From Sophora flavescens (Eukaryota > Streptophyta > Magnoliopsida > Fabales > Fabaceae), in the NCBI GenBank assembly GCA_030762895.1, contig CM061067.1:106673888-106737887 (forward strand): 64,000 nucleotides of DNA, written 5' to 3'. Positions within the stretch are counted from its first letter, which is position 1, and the number at the start of each line of letters is the position of its first letter. The notes under the pieces were generated by a model. That model did not search any database, was not told where the DNA came from, and saw nothing but the letters and a program-made list of their open reading frames with translations. Made by a program: the position numbers and the translations under genes. Below, piece after piece: positions 35,406 through 47,994 of this stretch.

Positions 35406-36379
35406 TCTCTAATATGATGCGATCCTCCGCATCTAAAACAACCATAGCCTTGTTGTTGCTGACTCGCCCTAACCACTGGTGTTGGTGCAGGTGTCTGCAC
35501 TGGTCGGGCATATGGTCTCTATCTCCATTGAGAATTACTACCTCCTCACCTCTGGAAACCCGATCGAGTAGGACCTCCAATCCATAGTTGTTTCTACTCA
35601 TTAGCCAGCCTCTGATCTATACTTTCAATCGCACTGTATCTTTCCACCAGCTCCGGGAAACTCTGGATATCGAGAGATACTATAGTCCTCTAGAGTTCAT
35701 GTCGGAGTCCTTCCTCAAACCTTCTATATTGCCAATATTCATATGGGAATCTATGATAAAATTCTGAATACTTAATCAGAGCCTCAAAATGCGATGCCTA
35801 ATCACCAACAGTCATGTTGCCTTGTTTGAGACTCATGAATTCCCTCTCTTTCTCGCATCGAACTAAACATGGAAAATACTTCTCAAAGAAACAGACACTA
35901 AACATCTGCCAGTTGATAAACCCGCCCTCAGCCTCCAGCAATCTTCGCTTGCCTCTCCACCAAGATTCTGCTCCTCTAGTTAATATGAAGGCAACATACA
36001 ACACTTTCCTATCCTCTCTACAGTGCGTAACATCAAATATCTTCTCTATTTCTTGTACCCACCATTCTGCCTACTCCGGGTCATAATCTCCTCTGAATTG
36101 GGGTGGCTTCCCTTTTAGAAAAGTAGCCATTCCGGCATCTTCAGCTACTGCAGCAATCCTTTGATTATGTAGTTCTTGCTGCTCTTTGTTCATCTGCAGC
36201 ATCTCAGCATTCTACTGTGCTTGTAGTAACAAAGCAGTAGCTATGTTTTTCATGGTGTCTTGAATCTTAGATGAATCTCCTCCACTTCCGGTATGATTAT
36301 TATCCACGTTGTCAGCTCCAACAATTCTTTCTAGAGTTCTGTCACCACTATCGATCGGACGTCCTCTTCCACGAGCCAT
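35290..36379 (-). pseudogene. gag of element E
   Basis: Starts MARGRGRPIDSG at 36379, about 210 bp past the primer site. The capsid domain is readable as PPQFRGDYDPE-x-AEWWVQEIEKIFD, VLYVAFILTRGAESWWRGKR and FEKYFPCLVRCEKEREFMSL, with stops after LLLQAQ, DYDPE, MTVGD and later. The zinc knuckle at about 35340-35390 reads CYNYGKPGHMARKC: the second Cys is Tyr, and the frame differs from the flanks. Confidence 0.9.
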
Positions 36380-36591
36380 GATTCTGTAAAAGAAATCATC
36401 CGCTCTCATTAGTATGACATATAATACTACTTAGACAAGTATACACATACTATATGCCATACTAATGTTAATCATCGCATCAAGTTCGGACACGCTACCC
36501 ACTTCTAAGCATAGTTAAAATCCGATGTGGATTCAACTAGACACGGCCAATAACAACTTCCTAGACCTCACAGTCCGATTTGAATCGAGTA

Positions 36592-36604
36592 GCTCTGATA
36601 CCAC
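36592..36604 (-). other. Primer-binding site of element E (initiator tRNA-Met type)
   Basis: The minus strand reads TGGTATCAGAGCT four to six bases after the LTR end. Confidence 0.92.
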
Positions 36605-36608
36605 CAAA

Positions 36609-39600
36609 TGAGACACCCCGTTGTGCCCCATTGTATTATTAGATTAAAATCTTATTAATTATTTACTTAATCACGCGATTAGCGTTGAAAATACGTAAAA
36701 GTTAAAACTTAATTAATAATCATATAACTTCTGTAAATTTAAACACACCAACGTTAAAATATATAAATTCACACATGTTTATTCATTACATTACCAAAAC
36801 ACTGTTTAGGGTATCCTATCAGTAGGATCCCTCACAGGTACTTAATCATACAAACTGCTTATAACTAGAAGAAAATAAAATGCCTTTTAAGACACATTGG
36901 CCCTAAACTTACTACACTAAATTATCTGGATCTGTAGCTTGTCCTCCAGCGTCCGCTTCATATGGAGTCCCATCCAACTCCTTAGCAACATCCATTTCGT
37001 ACAGAGTTCCATCTGACTCCTCAGCAACGTAATCCTCCATTGGGTCTTCTAACGTAATAAAGTAAACATACACAAAAATAAAGAAATAGGGAGATAAGAA
37101 ACATATATATCATCATAAGCGGAAAAGACTTGTAGCATATAATATAATAGCAGTCATAGGAAAACAACACTAATCATTAACAATCATCTTTAACTCACAA
37201 TACTTTCCTCTACCCTCAATCTCATGCAACTAAACTTTTATGCTGAAGTGGCCACCACCAATCCTATCACACATCCTTTGCCCGCCGAGGGATGTTAGTC
37301 AGTCGTCCAACAGATGCATCCCCATTAAAACCAGTGCACATACTCTTCCATTGTGAGAATGCTCATGCAAATCAATGACACTATAGCTGCACAATATAGT
37401 CAGTGCACACCCTGATTTTCTCTCAAGGGTGCTCATGCAAAGCAATGATACTATAGCAGCACAATCTAAAACTAAATTAGGACAGCCCCGCAATAAATTC
37501 GGACCTAGTGTGTTCCCAATACACAGTTGTGAACAATAATACACATGAACCTCACTGACCCGTATCAATAACAACCTAGTGCCTCAAGCTTTCCTCATAG
37601 CCTCCACTTACATTCTATGTCACATCACTTCTATAAAATAATGGATAGGCACCTCTAGTTCATATTCAATCTCACACCCAAACAAAATACCTCCGAAAAA
37701 CATATATCTTTACTTAAAATCAACTAAGCACAATATTTAAAACCCGACAGATCATGCACAACACATTAATCAACAAAATATTCCAACATCAAAATATCAC
37801 ATAAACCAATTCAATAATTAAAACGATAAAGTCAATCAACCTCATATAAGATAAAATTATCCTAACATCGATAAACCTACAATCCCCAAATCATCATTGA
37901 TATTTCAGAAAAGCATTCAATGTGATTTTGGTCTTGTCGATTACTCGACCACTAGTAGGGTTTAGGTCGCCCTACACAATTATTATAATATATACTACTT
38001 ATCCATTCCGACGTTAGGTTGATTATTTCCCCCACCTGAGTTAGCACCGTATCTCCCGAACTTTCGATCCTTGCTACTAAAATCACGAGTATCCGTTAAC
38101 CTTCAACCAATCACAACATAACTATAATTAATCAAACAAATCCAACTATGTCCACTTTATGCTAGGTTCGGCCATTCCATGAAAATTAGGGCTAGGCTCA
38201 TTTTCTCATTCTAATCTTTTGGATACAAGCTAGTTAGGTCTTAGATAGTTAGGATAAATTGCTATACTTTAAAAATATGAAATAAAAATTTCCCAACCTC
38301 TTAGGATAAGTTTTGATCTTAAAGAGAAAAATGGTTTAGAAAATTTAGTTGGATTCAAGCTCTTGGATTTAGATATTACAAGTACTAGAGAGCTCAAATC
38401 AAGCATTAGATTTCAAAAAGAAAAACAAAATCAACAAACCCTTTTTCATACAAACTTTGGCCAACAAAGGAAAATAGGGTTAGGAATTTATTTTGAATTC
38501 AGGCTTCTAGATATAACAACTATAAGTTTTAAGGAGTTAAGATCAAGTGTCATACTTTAAAGATTGAACAAAATCTCCTTTGCCCAAAAATACCTAGATT
38601 CGGCCTCACTAAGAAAAATAGGAAGGAAAATGATTTTTCTTACATTCTCTTAGATGATGAAAGTATAAGACATAACAGGATCATAGCAATTGGTTTCACA
38701 TTAAAATGATTTTTCTACAATTTTCTAGAAATATTTTAAATTCTAGATCTAAGAATGAAAACCTCATGAAATTGGAAGAACTACATCTTAAGAATATAAG
38801 AGATGATCATGGACGATCATGTTACCTCAAGTGTATGAAGGAAAGGAAGAAAAGATGATGATCTTGGCAAGTTTCAATCAAAGTGTGAAGTAGAGCTCTT
38901 GAACTATGACTTGTGTTCTTTGTGTTTATGAGAGAAAAAATGAAGAAGAAGTGAGTGAAGGGGATGGGAGGCCGTGGGTTTGTGGTAGAAATAGGACAGA
39001 TATTTTTCTCACTTAGGCCTTGTTTAGATCAATTAGAAACAATTAATAGGTTTTGTGATTATTAAATCATATTATAATTTAACTATAGTTAATAATTAAC
39101 TTAACTAGGATTAATTGATAACTATGGTTAAAATTATGTGGTCCATAATTTATGAAGGGTGTGACTGATTTTGAGCCATAAAAGCCAATCTTGGTTCCTT
39201 AACCATGGTTAAAATTTAACTAACATCGGTTAAGTTAAGCTTATGGGCATTTTGGTCATTTCACTTGAAAACTTATGATCACAAACATTTAATGCTTGTC
39301 TCCTTGTCCCCTTGGCTACATTAATTGTTTCTAATACCTCAGCTCCATACTCGACTTCGTCGTTCACCCTACTTATTCCCCGACTTAGGTTTTACGCGTT
39401 TTTCTTAAGGATTATGCCCGAATGAAAATAATATTTCGTTTTCGATCGAAAATTTTCAAAATAACCAAACTCGTTGGAAATATGATTTAAACATAAACCA
39501 TTTCATTTACGAGTCAAAATTAGGGTTTCTACTCAGTAAAATCTTACTGTTAGTGAAAACACATACTAGTTTCCGTCTGAGTTTTAAACCCAAAAATTCA

Positions 39601-39735
39601 CCGTAAACCTCTACCATAAGGTACAATATGAATATGATTTTGTTTTATCCAAAATCATTTTCTCAGTTTCAGATTAAAATATAATTAAATATATTTTTAC
39701 TCTTAAAACAACGTAATTAAAAATAGACAGATACA
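36609..39735 (-). repeat. 5' LTR of element E
   Basis: 3,127 bp. On the plus strand it starts TGAGACACCCCGTTGTGCCC; its right end AATAGACAGATACA corresponds base for base in length to AACAGGCTGTTACA in the 3' LTR, with four substitutions. It contains the shared core block (37850-38040) and a duplicated CAATGA(C/T)ACTATAGC segment at 37370-37460. Confidence 0.88.
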
Positions 39736-40309
39736 AAACATACAAAATCGATTAGATAATCGATGTATAATGTTCTGGGCTGCAAATACACAAGTTTTCA
39801 AGAAATACATCGATGTACTAATGAATGTAATCTTTTAAATCAAGAACATTCAAGAACATAATCGATGTACACTGGAAAATTTACTATGTACACATGAACA
39901 ACAATCGATCTACACATGTTCTGAAAGTGATTTTTTTTAATATATCTGTGTACTAATCGATTGACTGGTTATAGGATTTCAAAGGTAAGTATGTTTTTGA
40001 TCTTAACTGATTTATTATGCATGTCCAACGGATCTTCTTTGAAATATAACTATATAAGGACATGATCAAACACTTTTACAAATATCTAGAACTTATATTA
40101 CAAGATCCATCACTGAAAATTTCTTAGATAGCTTAACATTGAGAAAAAGTGAAATATTTCTATAGAGCTTCAATTTGTAAATCTGATTTATGAGAATCTG
40201 TATTCGAAATCTTTGATTGTAAGATTTTGATAAGAGAGAGGTGTTTCTCGTGGGCTGATTCAAGAGTAGAAGGGACTCTTGGTGTTGTCACTAGTGCAAT
40301 AAGTGCTTT

Positions 40310-40620
40310 TTATGTCAGTTAAATTTGATTTTATTCGTCAGAATATTGTCTGACGTAAACACAGCTGACGTTAATAGTTAATATTTTAACTCAGTTGTTT
40401 AAACAACTGACGTTAAATATAAAACTATTAACGTCAGTTCTATAACCCAACTGACGTTAATGTTGTTCAAACTAACGTCAGTTCTGTTAAAGAAATGACG
40501 TTACAGGTTTTATTTTTAACGTCATTTTCCTAATACAACTGACGTTAATAGTGTCCTGTATATTTTGTAAAATACTATTAACGTCAGTTGTTTGATACAA
40601 CTAACGTTAATAGATTTTTT
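40310..40620. repeat. Left subterminal repeats of the CACTA element
   Basis: About ten copies of AACGTCAGTT or AACTGACGTTAA in both orientations, in pairs that can form hairpins. Expected transposase-binding region. Confidence 0.88.
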
Positions 40621-40828
40621 TTAAAATTTAGTTTTAAAATATCACTCCCCTCAGCTATCCCTGCATTCAGTAAATATCCCAGTAACACAGCGAATATCAC
40701 ACACAATACAGAATTGCAAACACTACCCTTAAATTTCAATATTAACTAAAAGAAAAGAAATATACAAAGGAACAATGGGGGGACTTAAAACCAAAACCCA
40801 TGTATAGGAAAAACATAACTATCTACAA

Positions 40829-40829
<1 letters not shown>

Positions 40830-40895
<66 letters not shown>
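40830..40895. repeat. (AT)n microsatellite
   Basis: About 33 uninterrupted AT units inside the CACTA element. Confidence 0.95.
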
Positions 40896-40900
<5 letters not shown>

Positions 40901-40937
40901 AATGTTATTAATTAGTTTCTAAAGTCTAACAAAAAAA

Positions 40938-43913
40938 CTATTCATCTAAGTATTGCGGAGGTATCTTGTCAATTCCTTTTTCAGCCGCATACTTGAAGAA
41001 GAATTCTGCCAAGCGCATCCTCAAGTCTTTAAACTCATCTTTTTGAAGAGGCAATTGGTTGTTAAATGACTACACACGTTCAAATAATAACAATAACATT
41101 AACGCAAGTCATCATCAAAACTATAATATATAATTTAACAAGTTGTTTAAATATTACCTTCTTCCATCCATCCGTAATAGATGCGGAGACTATGTTCAGT
41201 ATATGAAGCATCACATAATAGCCGCACGACCACCCGTCAGGTTGAAATCGAGACTACAAACAAAATTAATTTCAATGTCAGTTAAATATACATATAAATT
41301 AGTAATTATAATATTAATTATTTGATAAATAAACTACAAAACCTTGAGGATGATCCAATCAGGATTTCCTTTAGCCTTAGAAGTCCTACTTCTCCCGTTG
41401 GCACAACTAATGCTACTCGCCTTCAGCGCGCTATCATAAACAAATAATCATATCAATTAACAAATTCATATATCATGTGTGTAATAAACTAAAAACAACT
41501 GATATTAAAACTTAAATTAAATTGAAGACTAGTTACTTACGTATTCACAGCTTCCACCACCTCCTGTGGCGGGTTTTGGTGGAGAGAGTAGAAGAATATG
41601 ACAGTATGCCTAGATGGGTGAAGTACGAGCAACTGTCAATGGTTATTCATAGAGTAGGGAGCCATATATGATTCTTTCCGATTGCCTCCCATCAAGTTCC
41701 CTATGTATTTACTTAATTCATCGCCAGCAAAGAATTGAGGCATAAGGATTGACGGATCTAAGAAGCCATAAACTGATTTGGAGCCCTTATCAAGATGAAG
41801 ACGATGGAGATACCTAAGATATGAAAAGGTGTGGATGTTAGTTACATAATATATATATTGAAATTAAAATAAATTATTAAATGGAAAAATACCAAAAATA
41901 AATAAGTTATAAAATTAAAATTAACTTAGGTGCACCAGAGACTCAAAACCGTGCTGGCCATCCACACGTTATCGCTGCAGGCATGCCCGAGATCTTCACC
42001 ACAGAAGGAAAATATCCTGTCTTGATTTGGGCGTGCCACCCATCCATCGTGCTCCAATGGACATTCAAAAATCTTAAAGGCATAATCCTCACCAAGTGAG
42101 AACAAACGAGTGACAGGTGACTGCGACACCGAGTCGACTTGGCCTTCAATTTAGAAAAAATAAAATAGATAAGTTGTTGATAATTAAAAAAACACAAGTA
42201 ACTGTTTGACTAATTTGGACATTAATAATGAATACATACCTTTGTTACCATTTCGAGCTCACGACATTTGAAGTCCAACTCAAGCTCACGCCTTTGCATT
42301 TCCAACTCAAGCTTACGGCGTTGGACTTCCAACTCCCGCTCCCTAGCTGCAAACTCATCGTCCTCCACATGTGCCCTACTATAACTCTCTTTTGTGCTCA
42401 CATGTGAAGGGTTGGCATGTCCTGCGGTGTCCTGGGATGAACCGACGATGGAAAGCTCTCTAGCAAGCGCCTGCTTGAATTCTGGTTTGGATAGGAAGCT
42501 TTTCATCAGATGCATTATAATAGCAGGGTTGGAGATGAGCTGCTGAGTCATGGATTCCAAAATTGATGCCTCATCGACGACCCGCTTTCGTGAAGCAGAC
42601 TTGCCATAATATTCTCTGATTGTCACATTCCCAGGAACACCGATAACCCGACCAGGATGGTCTTTCTTGCCTAGAGCAGTCATCAAGACGTCCCGCCGTC
42701 CAGAATGGATGAATGAGCCCTGGGAGCATTGTGCTTTAAGATCCATCTACAATGAAGAAATGAAAAAACGTACAAGTGAAAAGTGTTAAAAATATCTATA
42801 AAAATATCAATTGAAATGAAGTTAATTATTTACTTACAATCTTATCTGCCACTTCGCGAGTGGCATCAACTTTAAAAGATCCTGTCTTTGTCATGCGGCC
42901 GGCTAACCAGACATCCTCACAGTCGATGTCCGACGGAGGACTCAATGGTGTGCCCTAAGACACCTCTCCTCTTTCTATCCTAGCAACGTGCTCTTCCTGC
43001 TTCACCCTCAGCCTATCCGCCATCATCTCCTCGATCCGAGTCTCGTACCCACCTTGTGACATGGTGTGGCGGTGGACGTTCTTCACCTGATTCTGCCTAC
43101 CCTTCTCTGCCTTAGCTTATTCAAACAAAAACACATAATTAAATACAGTTAAATGATCTATAAGAAGCATACAAAATTAACTTAATAAACCAACCTAAAA
43201 TTCTTCATCCTGTCGACTCCTAGGAAACATATCCCAAGTTACCTTATCAATCCAGGGATAATCCGAGAACATCTTATCAAGTCACTTCTTCCCAGATACA
43301 TAGTACCTGGTAAGATCATGCTTGAACCCATTTCGGCGCTTTGATGCCATTTTCATACATTTCGTACGATGATCCTCGTCTTTCGGCACAGTCCAAGTTA
43401 CCTACACATTAAATACATAACAACTGGATAGATTATAACTCGGATAATTATCTAATAATGTAAATCAAAAGAATGTAAAGGTAGAATACCGTGATAGCCT
43501 CCCAAATCTGATCCTTAACGTTCTGCGGAACGTCATTCCAATGGTTATAGTTGATGCTAACGTGCTGCTTCGCTTATAGAAACACCCACTTTTAAAATTC
43601 TTTAGCATGGGGTCCCTGGGGCTTTAGATTATCATCAAAGCACACCTCAAGCTTCTGTCAGCTTTGCCTGGCCTTCTCTAATTTCTTCAAAGTCGTGGCT
43701 CCTCTACCCCGTTTCCTCTGAGACTGTGATGTCTGTATGGACAAAAAAATGATAAAATAGAGGGTTGTAACATTATAAACTTACATTAAAAAGAAGGACT
43801 AAAAGATAGTATATAACATATAAAATTACACTAGAATCAGGTGTAGGCGCGATCGGGTCCTGCGTAGGCCCCACAGTGTCCTCCCGTGCATGTGGGCCAT
43901 CCGACTGATCCAT
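40938..43913 (-). pseudogene. CACTA second gene: Ptta/En/Spm transposase with Ulp1-like (C48) protease end
   Basis: A multi-exon minus-strand gene, ATG at 43913 (MDQSDGPHARED). Segments: basic RKRGRGATTLKKLEKARQ; NYNHWNDVPQNVKDQIWEAI and FPRSRQDEEF with MSQGGYETRIEEMM, the Transposase_24 (Ptta/En/Spm) signature; MDLKAQCSQGSFIHSGRRDV from 42746; a heptad-rich E/R/L coiled coil (42250-42350); LGEDYAFKIFECPLEHDGWV (42050). The C-terminus resembles Ulp1/SENP cysteine peptidases: YGFLDPSILMPQF, NNH-x-QLLVLHP (likely catalytic His, Trp codon now TGA), QPDGWSCGYYVM (catalytic Cys, about 41190) and a final stop at 40938. The Asp position is unclear. Exon borders are estimated. Confidence 0.78.
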
Positions 43914-44016
43914 ATGTATGCTTGTTCAGAAACAATATATATTTATTAAAATAGGTTATAACTAAAAATAAATACCGAAGTATAAATAAAAATAAATGTA
44001 TACTAAGTTAAACTAC

Positions 44017-47000
44017 CTATATCAATATCCCTTCGTGATGATCATCATGAGTGGCATGTACATCATCCATTTGTGTCTCCTCGATTATAGTAGGCATGTT
44101 TGTAGAAAAAGAAGGAGTCTCAGGAATATCAAGATTTGAATCTTGATTTTCATCACTACCATTATACATGCTTTTTCCTTGGAGAACCACGAACAACCTT
44201 TTGTTAGAAGGATCAGTGATGTAGAACACTTGTTTTGCTTGGGAAACCATTATGAAAGGCTCATTTATATGACCTAACTTGTTCAGGTCTACCAATGTGA
44301 ACCCCAATTCGTCGGTCTGTACACCACCGTTACTATCAACCCACTTACATTTAAAAACCGGCACCGTAAGCTTAGTGTAATCGAGCACCCAAATAATATC
44401 TTCAATATATCCAAAGTAAGGTATCGGTGCTTTAACGGGTTTTGTGTCCTTTGCACTAGAGAAGTGCATTGCTTCGGTCGCGATCATAACCACACTATTT
44501 TGCATGGTACTCTTGTTATCTTGTTCCTTTATATAAAAGGAAAAGTTATTGATGTCTTATCCGCTCCAACATATGACGTTGAAGCTAGGCCCACGTGCTA
44601 GCCATCTTACGTCATCAGAAGCAGTACTACCATCCTTAAGCATTTCTTCCTTGAACCATGGTAAGAAAGTCTTGTTATGCTTGTTCAACAACAACCTTTC
44701 GTTCATTGGAGGGTTTTCTTGATTGACTTTTCTTTAATGTTCAAATAAGAAAGGTTGAACAGAATCGATGTTGTTCAATACATACAAATGTGCTTGAAGC
44801 ACTTCCTCTCGACCCTTGCTATATTAATTCTTAAGCCATGTGTACCCTTACCTTGACATCTTATCTCATCATGCCGAGGCTTAGGAACCCATATAGGATC
44901 CGTGTTATGAAGGTAGTCCGAACAAAACTCAATAGCTTCTTCTGCAACATACCTTTGAACAATAGATGCTTCCGGACGATGAGGATTCTTCACGTACCCT
45001 TTCAAGATCTTCACGTAGCGCTCAACTGGGTACATCCATCTCAGAAAAACCGGCCCACATAATCTAATCTCCTTCACCAAATGATCAATTAAGTGAACCA
45101 TTATGTCGAAAAAGGAAAGAGGAAAATGCATCTCCAATTGGCACAAGATTGTAGTAGCCTCAACTTCCAAGTCATCCAACATACGAGGGTCAACGACTTT
45201 GCTACATATAGAATTGAAGAATGAGCACAACCGAGTAATGACATATCTCGCATTTTTTGGAGCAATACCACGAATAGCAACGGGCAGAAGTTGTTGCATC
45301 AAGATGTGACAATCATGAGACTTTAAGCCAACCAATTTAAGATCACTAGAGACAAGCCTCTTCATATTTGAAGAGTAACCATGTGGAACGTTGATGCCCT
45401 GAAGACACCCGCATAAAATTTGTCTCTTTTTTTTTGACAAAGTATGACATGCTGGCAACAAATAAGTCCGCTTACCATCCTTAATAACTGGAGCTAACTT
45501 CTCTCGTATACCCATAGCAACGAGGTTGAGACGAGCATTAACACCATCCTTTGTCTTGCCCTGAATGTTGAGAAGCATCCCGATCACACTATCACAAACA
45601 TTTTTCTACACATGCATCACATCAATGCAGTGTCTGACATCAAGCTTACGCCAGTATGGAAGATCAAAGAATATCGACCTCTTCTTCCATATGTTTTTCT
45701 CAGCAGATTTACCTTTCTTTTTCGACTTGCCGAATATAACATTGATGCCCTTTACCCTCTGATAAACCTTCTCTCCAATTAAGGCCACCGGAGCTTCTTC
45801 TGTCTATTGGCATCCATTAAAAGCTTTGTTCATATTACGATATGGGTGATCACGTCTAAGAAATCTCCGATGCCCCAGGTAAACCGTCTTCTTTCCATGA
45901 TGCAACTGAGTGTAGCATGTGCCTTCTTCACATATAGGGCATGCTTTATGCCCCTTGACATTGTACCCGGACAAGTTACCGTATGCTGGAAAGTCGTTGA
46001 TGGTGCAAAATAACATGGCACGAAGCTTGAAAGTCTCATGAGAATACCCATCAACTACATAAACACCTTCCACCCACAACGTTTTCAAGTCTTCAATCAA
46101 GGGACTTTAACTCATTTCCCGGTTGCTTTGGGCCTGAAATCATCATAGACAACATCATGTATTAGCGCTTCATGCACAACCAAGGGGGTAGGTTGTAAAT
46201 TATCAACACAACAGGCCATGAACTATGAATACTACTCATGTTACCATAAGGATTCATTCCATACGTAGCAAGTCCAAGCCTTAGGTTTCTTGGTTCATCG
46301 GCGAAATCTGGAAACATAGTTTCAATTTTATTCCATTGCATAGAATCAGCAGGATGACGAACCTTTCCATCACGTTTCTTCTCATCATTATGCCATATAA
46401 GATTCTTTGCATCTTTCTCATTGGCAAACAATCGATTGAACCTTGGAATTATTGGAAGATACCACAACACCTTCGCAGGAGGACCCTTTTTTCTCACATC
46501 ATCAAGATCGTCATCATCATCACCACCCTTGACTTTGTATCGTGATAACCCACATTTGGGTCAATCGTGATTGTCTTCATGAACACTGGTGTACAATATG
46601 AAATCATTGGGGCATGCGTGTATCTACTTATACTCCATACCCATCAGACACAATACCTTCTTGGCCTCATAGTTACGGTTAGGCAATGTGTTGTCCTCCG
46701 GAAGCAAGTCTTTCAACACTTCAAGCAATTCCGTGAAGCTTTTATCGGTCCAACCATTTCTCGCCTTCACACAAACCAATTTTAGCACCGTCGACAACCG
46801 TGTATGAGTACACCCTGGATATAAAGGCTTATCCGCATCACCGCACAACCTATCATACACAGAGCTCGATGAAAAGATTCTTGTCCAATATCACAGATCA
46901 TGTCCTCTACTCGATCATCCTCCATATCTATGTCAACATCCTCACTTTGGGAGACACTTGTCGTACTACTCAACAATACATCACCATGCCATATCCATCT

Positions 47001-47207
47001 TGTATAACTCAAGCAAATCCCTTCACAAATCAAATAAGTACGTATATCCTTCACCGTACATTTCCTCGTATTCAAACACTTGACACAGGGAAAACAGAAC
47101 ATTCCATTACTATTAGGAACATTCCTTTGAGTAAATTCTATAAATTTTCCCACCCCCTTCAAATACTCAGCACTAGTGCGCTTACAAACCATCCAACTAC
47201 GATCCAT
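44017..47207 (-). pseudogene. CACTA TNP2-type transposase (tnpD-like)
   Basis: ATG at 47207: MDRSWMVCKRTSAEYLKGV is the transposase-associated domain (DRSWM), with a C-x(2)-C in FCFPCVKC. Next come DKSFTELLEVLKDLLP and NYEAKKVLCLMGMEY, then CPNDF, RHPADSMQWNKIET and LGLATYGMNPYGNMSS (Transposase_21), VEGVYVVDGYSHETFKLRAM, GHKACPICEEGT, LPYWRKLDVRHCIDVMHV (the DVMH motif), KSHDCHILMQQLLPVAIRGI (DUF4218) and GPVFLRWMYPVERYVKILKG, ending at 44775. A DUF4216-like block (VPVFKCKWVDSNGG) occupies 44505-44017. About four in-frame stops or frame changes interrupt it. The enzyme would cut at CACTA ends. Confidence 0.9.
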
Positions 47208-47994
47208 AACTAGATAGGTTTTGTAGATATACAAAACATATATCCAATATAAAGACAATATGGGAGATTGAAAACTAGTTAGGACTATTGCACATATCTA
47301 TTACTATAACCACTCAGCCATATGAATCGATTAAGAGAGCATGATATATACAAGCAAGGCGTTTAAAAATTATTTCAAATTTATACCATTTTCAGGTTTC
47401 TTAAGACAGAAAAGAAATAAGCAGATGAAGATAAATTAACAAAACATAATTCCAATGAGCAATATATTGTTGATGTCACATGCTACAAGAAACTCTAAAT
47501 TTCTTCCCATTTTGAAATAGGTCATGATAGCAGAAGAAAAACAAGAGAAAACACAAAACCCACGACCAGAAATAGAGAGATTCCAAACAACTCAAAGTCA
47601 TAGTTTCAAGTTTCAACTACAGAGACTACAATTTCAACATACACTCAAAATCAAAAAAAAAAAAGTGCCCTAAAGACTCACCAGAAATAGGTGCTCACGT
47701 GGTGGTGGGGAAGGGAGCTCGAGTGGTGGCCAACGTTCGATGTGGTTACTGAGAGCAGAGGGACAAGGAGAGTTAGTGCGCGGGAAGGGGAAAGAGAGAT
47801 GTGAAGTTATTGCAAAGAATGAGCGGGAAAGATAGAGTTAGGGTTAAGAGTGTACCTCATGGTGGTGGCGAAGAAGCCCTCACGGTAGTTGCGGTGGAGA
47901 GGAGCTCGCGATTAGGGCAGAGTAAGAGTGAGCGTGATGAAAAGAGAAGAACAGAGACATACAGAGCGAAGTGAAGAAGGCGCGCAGGTGTAAA
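47208..47994 (-). promoter_or_regulatory. Probable leader/promoter region of the CACTA transposase gene
   Basis: No coding sequence recognised. A GC-richer, purine-rich block at 47690-47980 lies upstream of the TNP2 ATG and next to the subterminal repeats, where CACTA promoters normally lie. Position only; no TATA box was confidently assigned. Confidence 0.4.

Larger units (their letters stand above)
29613..39735 (-). mobile_element. Ty3/gypsy chromovirus element E (Tekay/Del-like)
   Basis: Minus strand: 5' LTR (39735-36609), initiator-Met primer site, gag, protease, RT, RNase H, integrase with chromodomain, polypurine tract, 3' LTR (31883-29613, outer end lost). The domain order RT-RH-INT-chromodomain defines chromoviruses; the long LTR and TGTAACA start fit Tekay/Del. 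Multiple stops and a deletion in RT make it non-functional. Confidence 0.92.
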
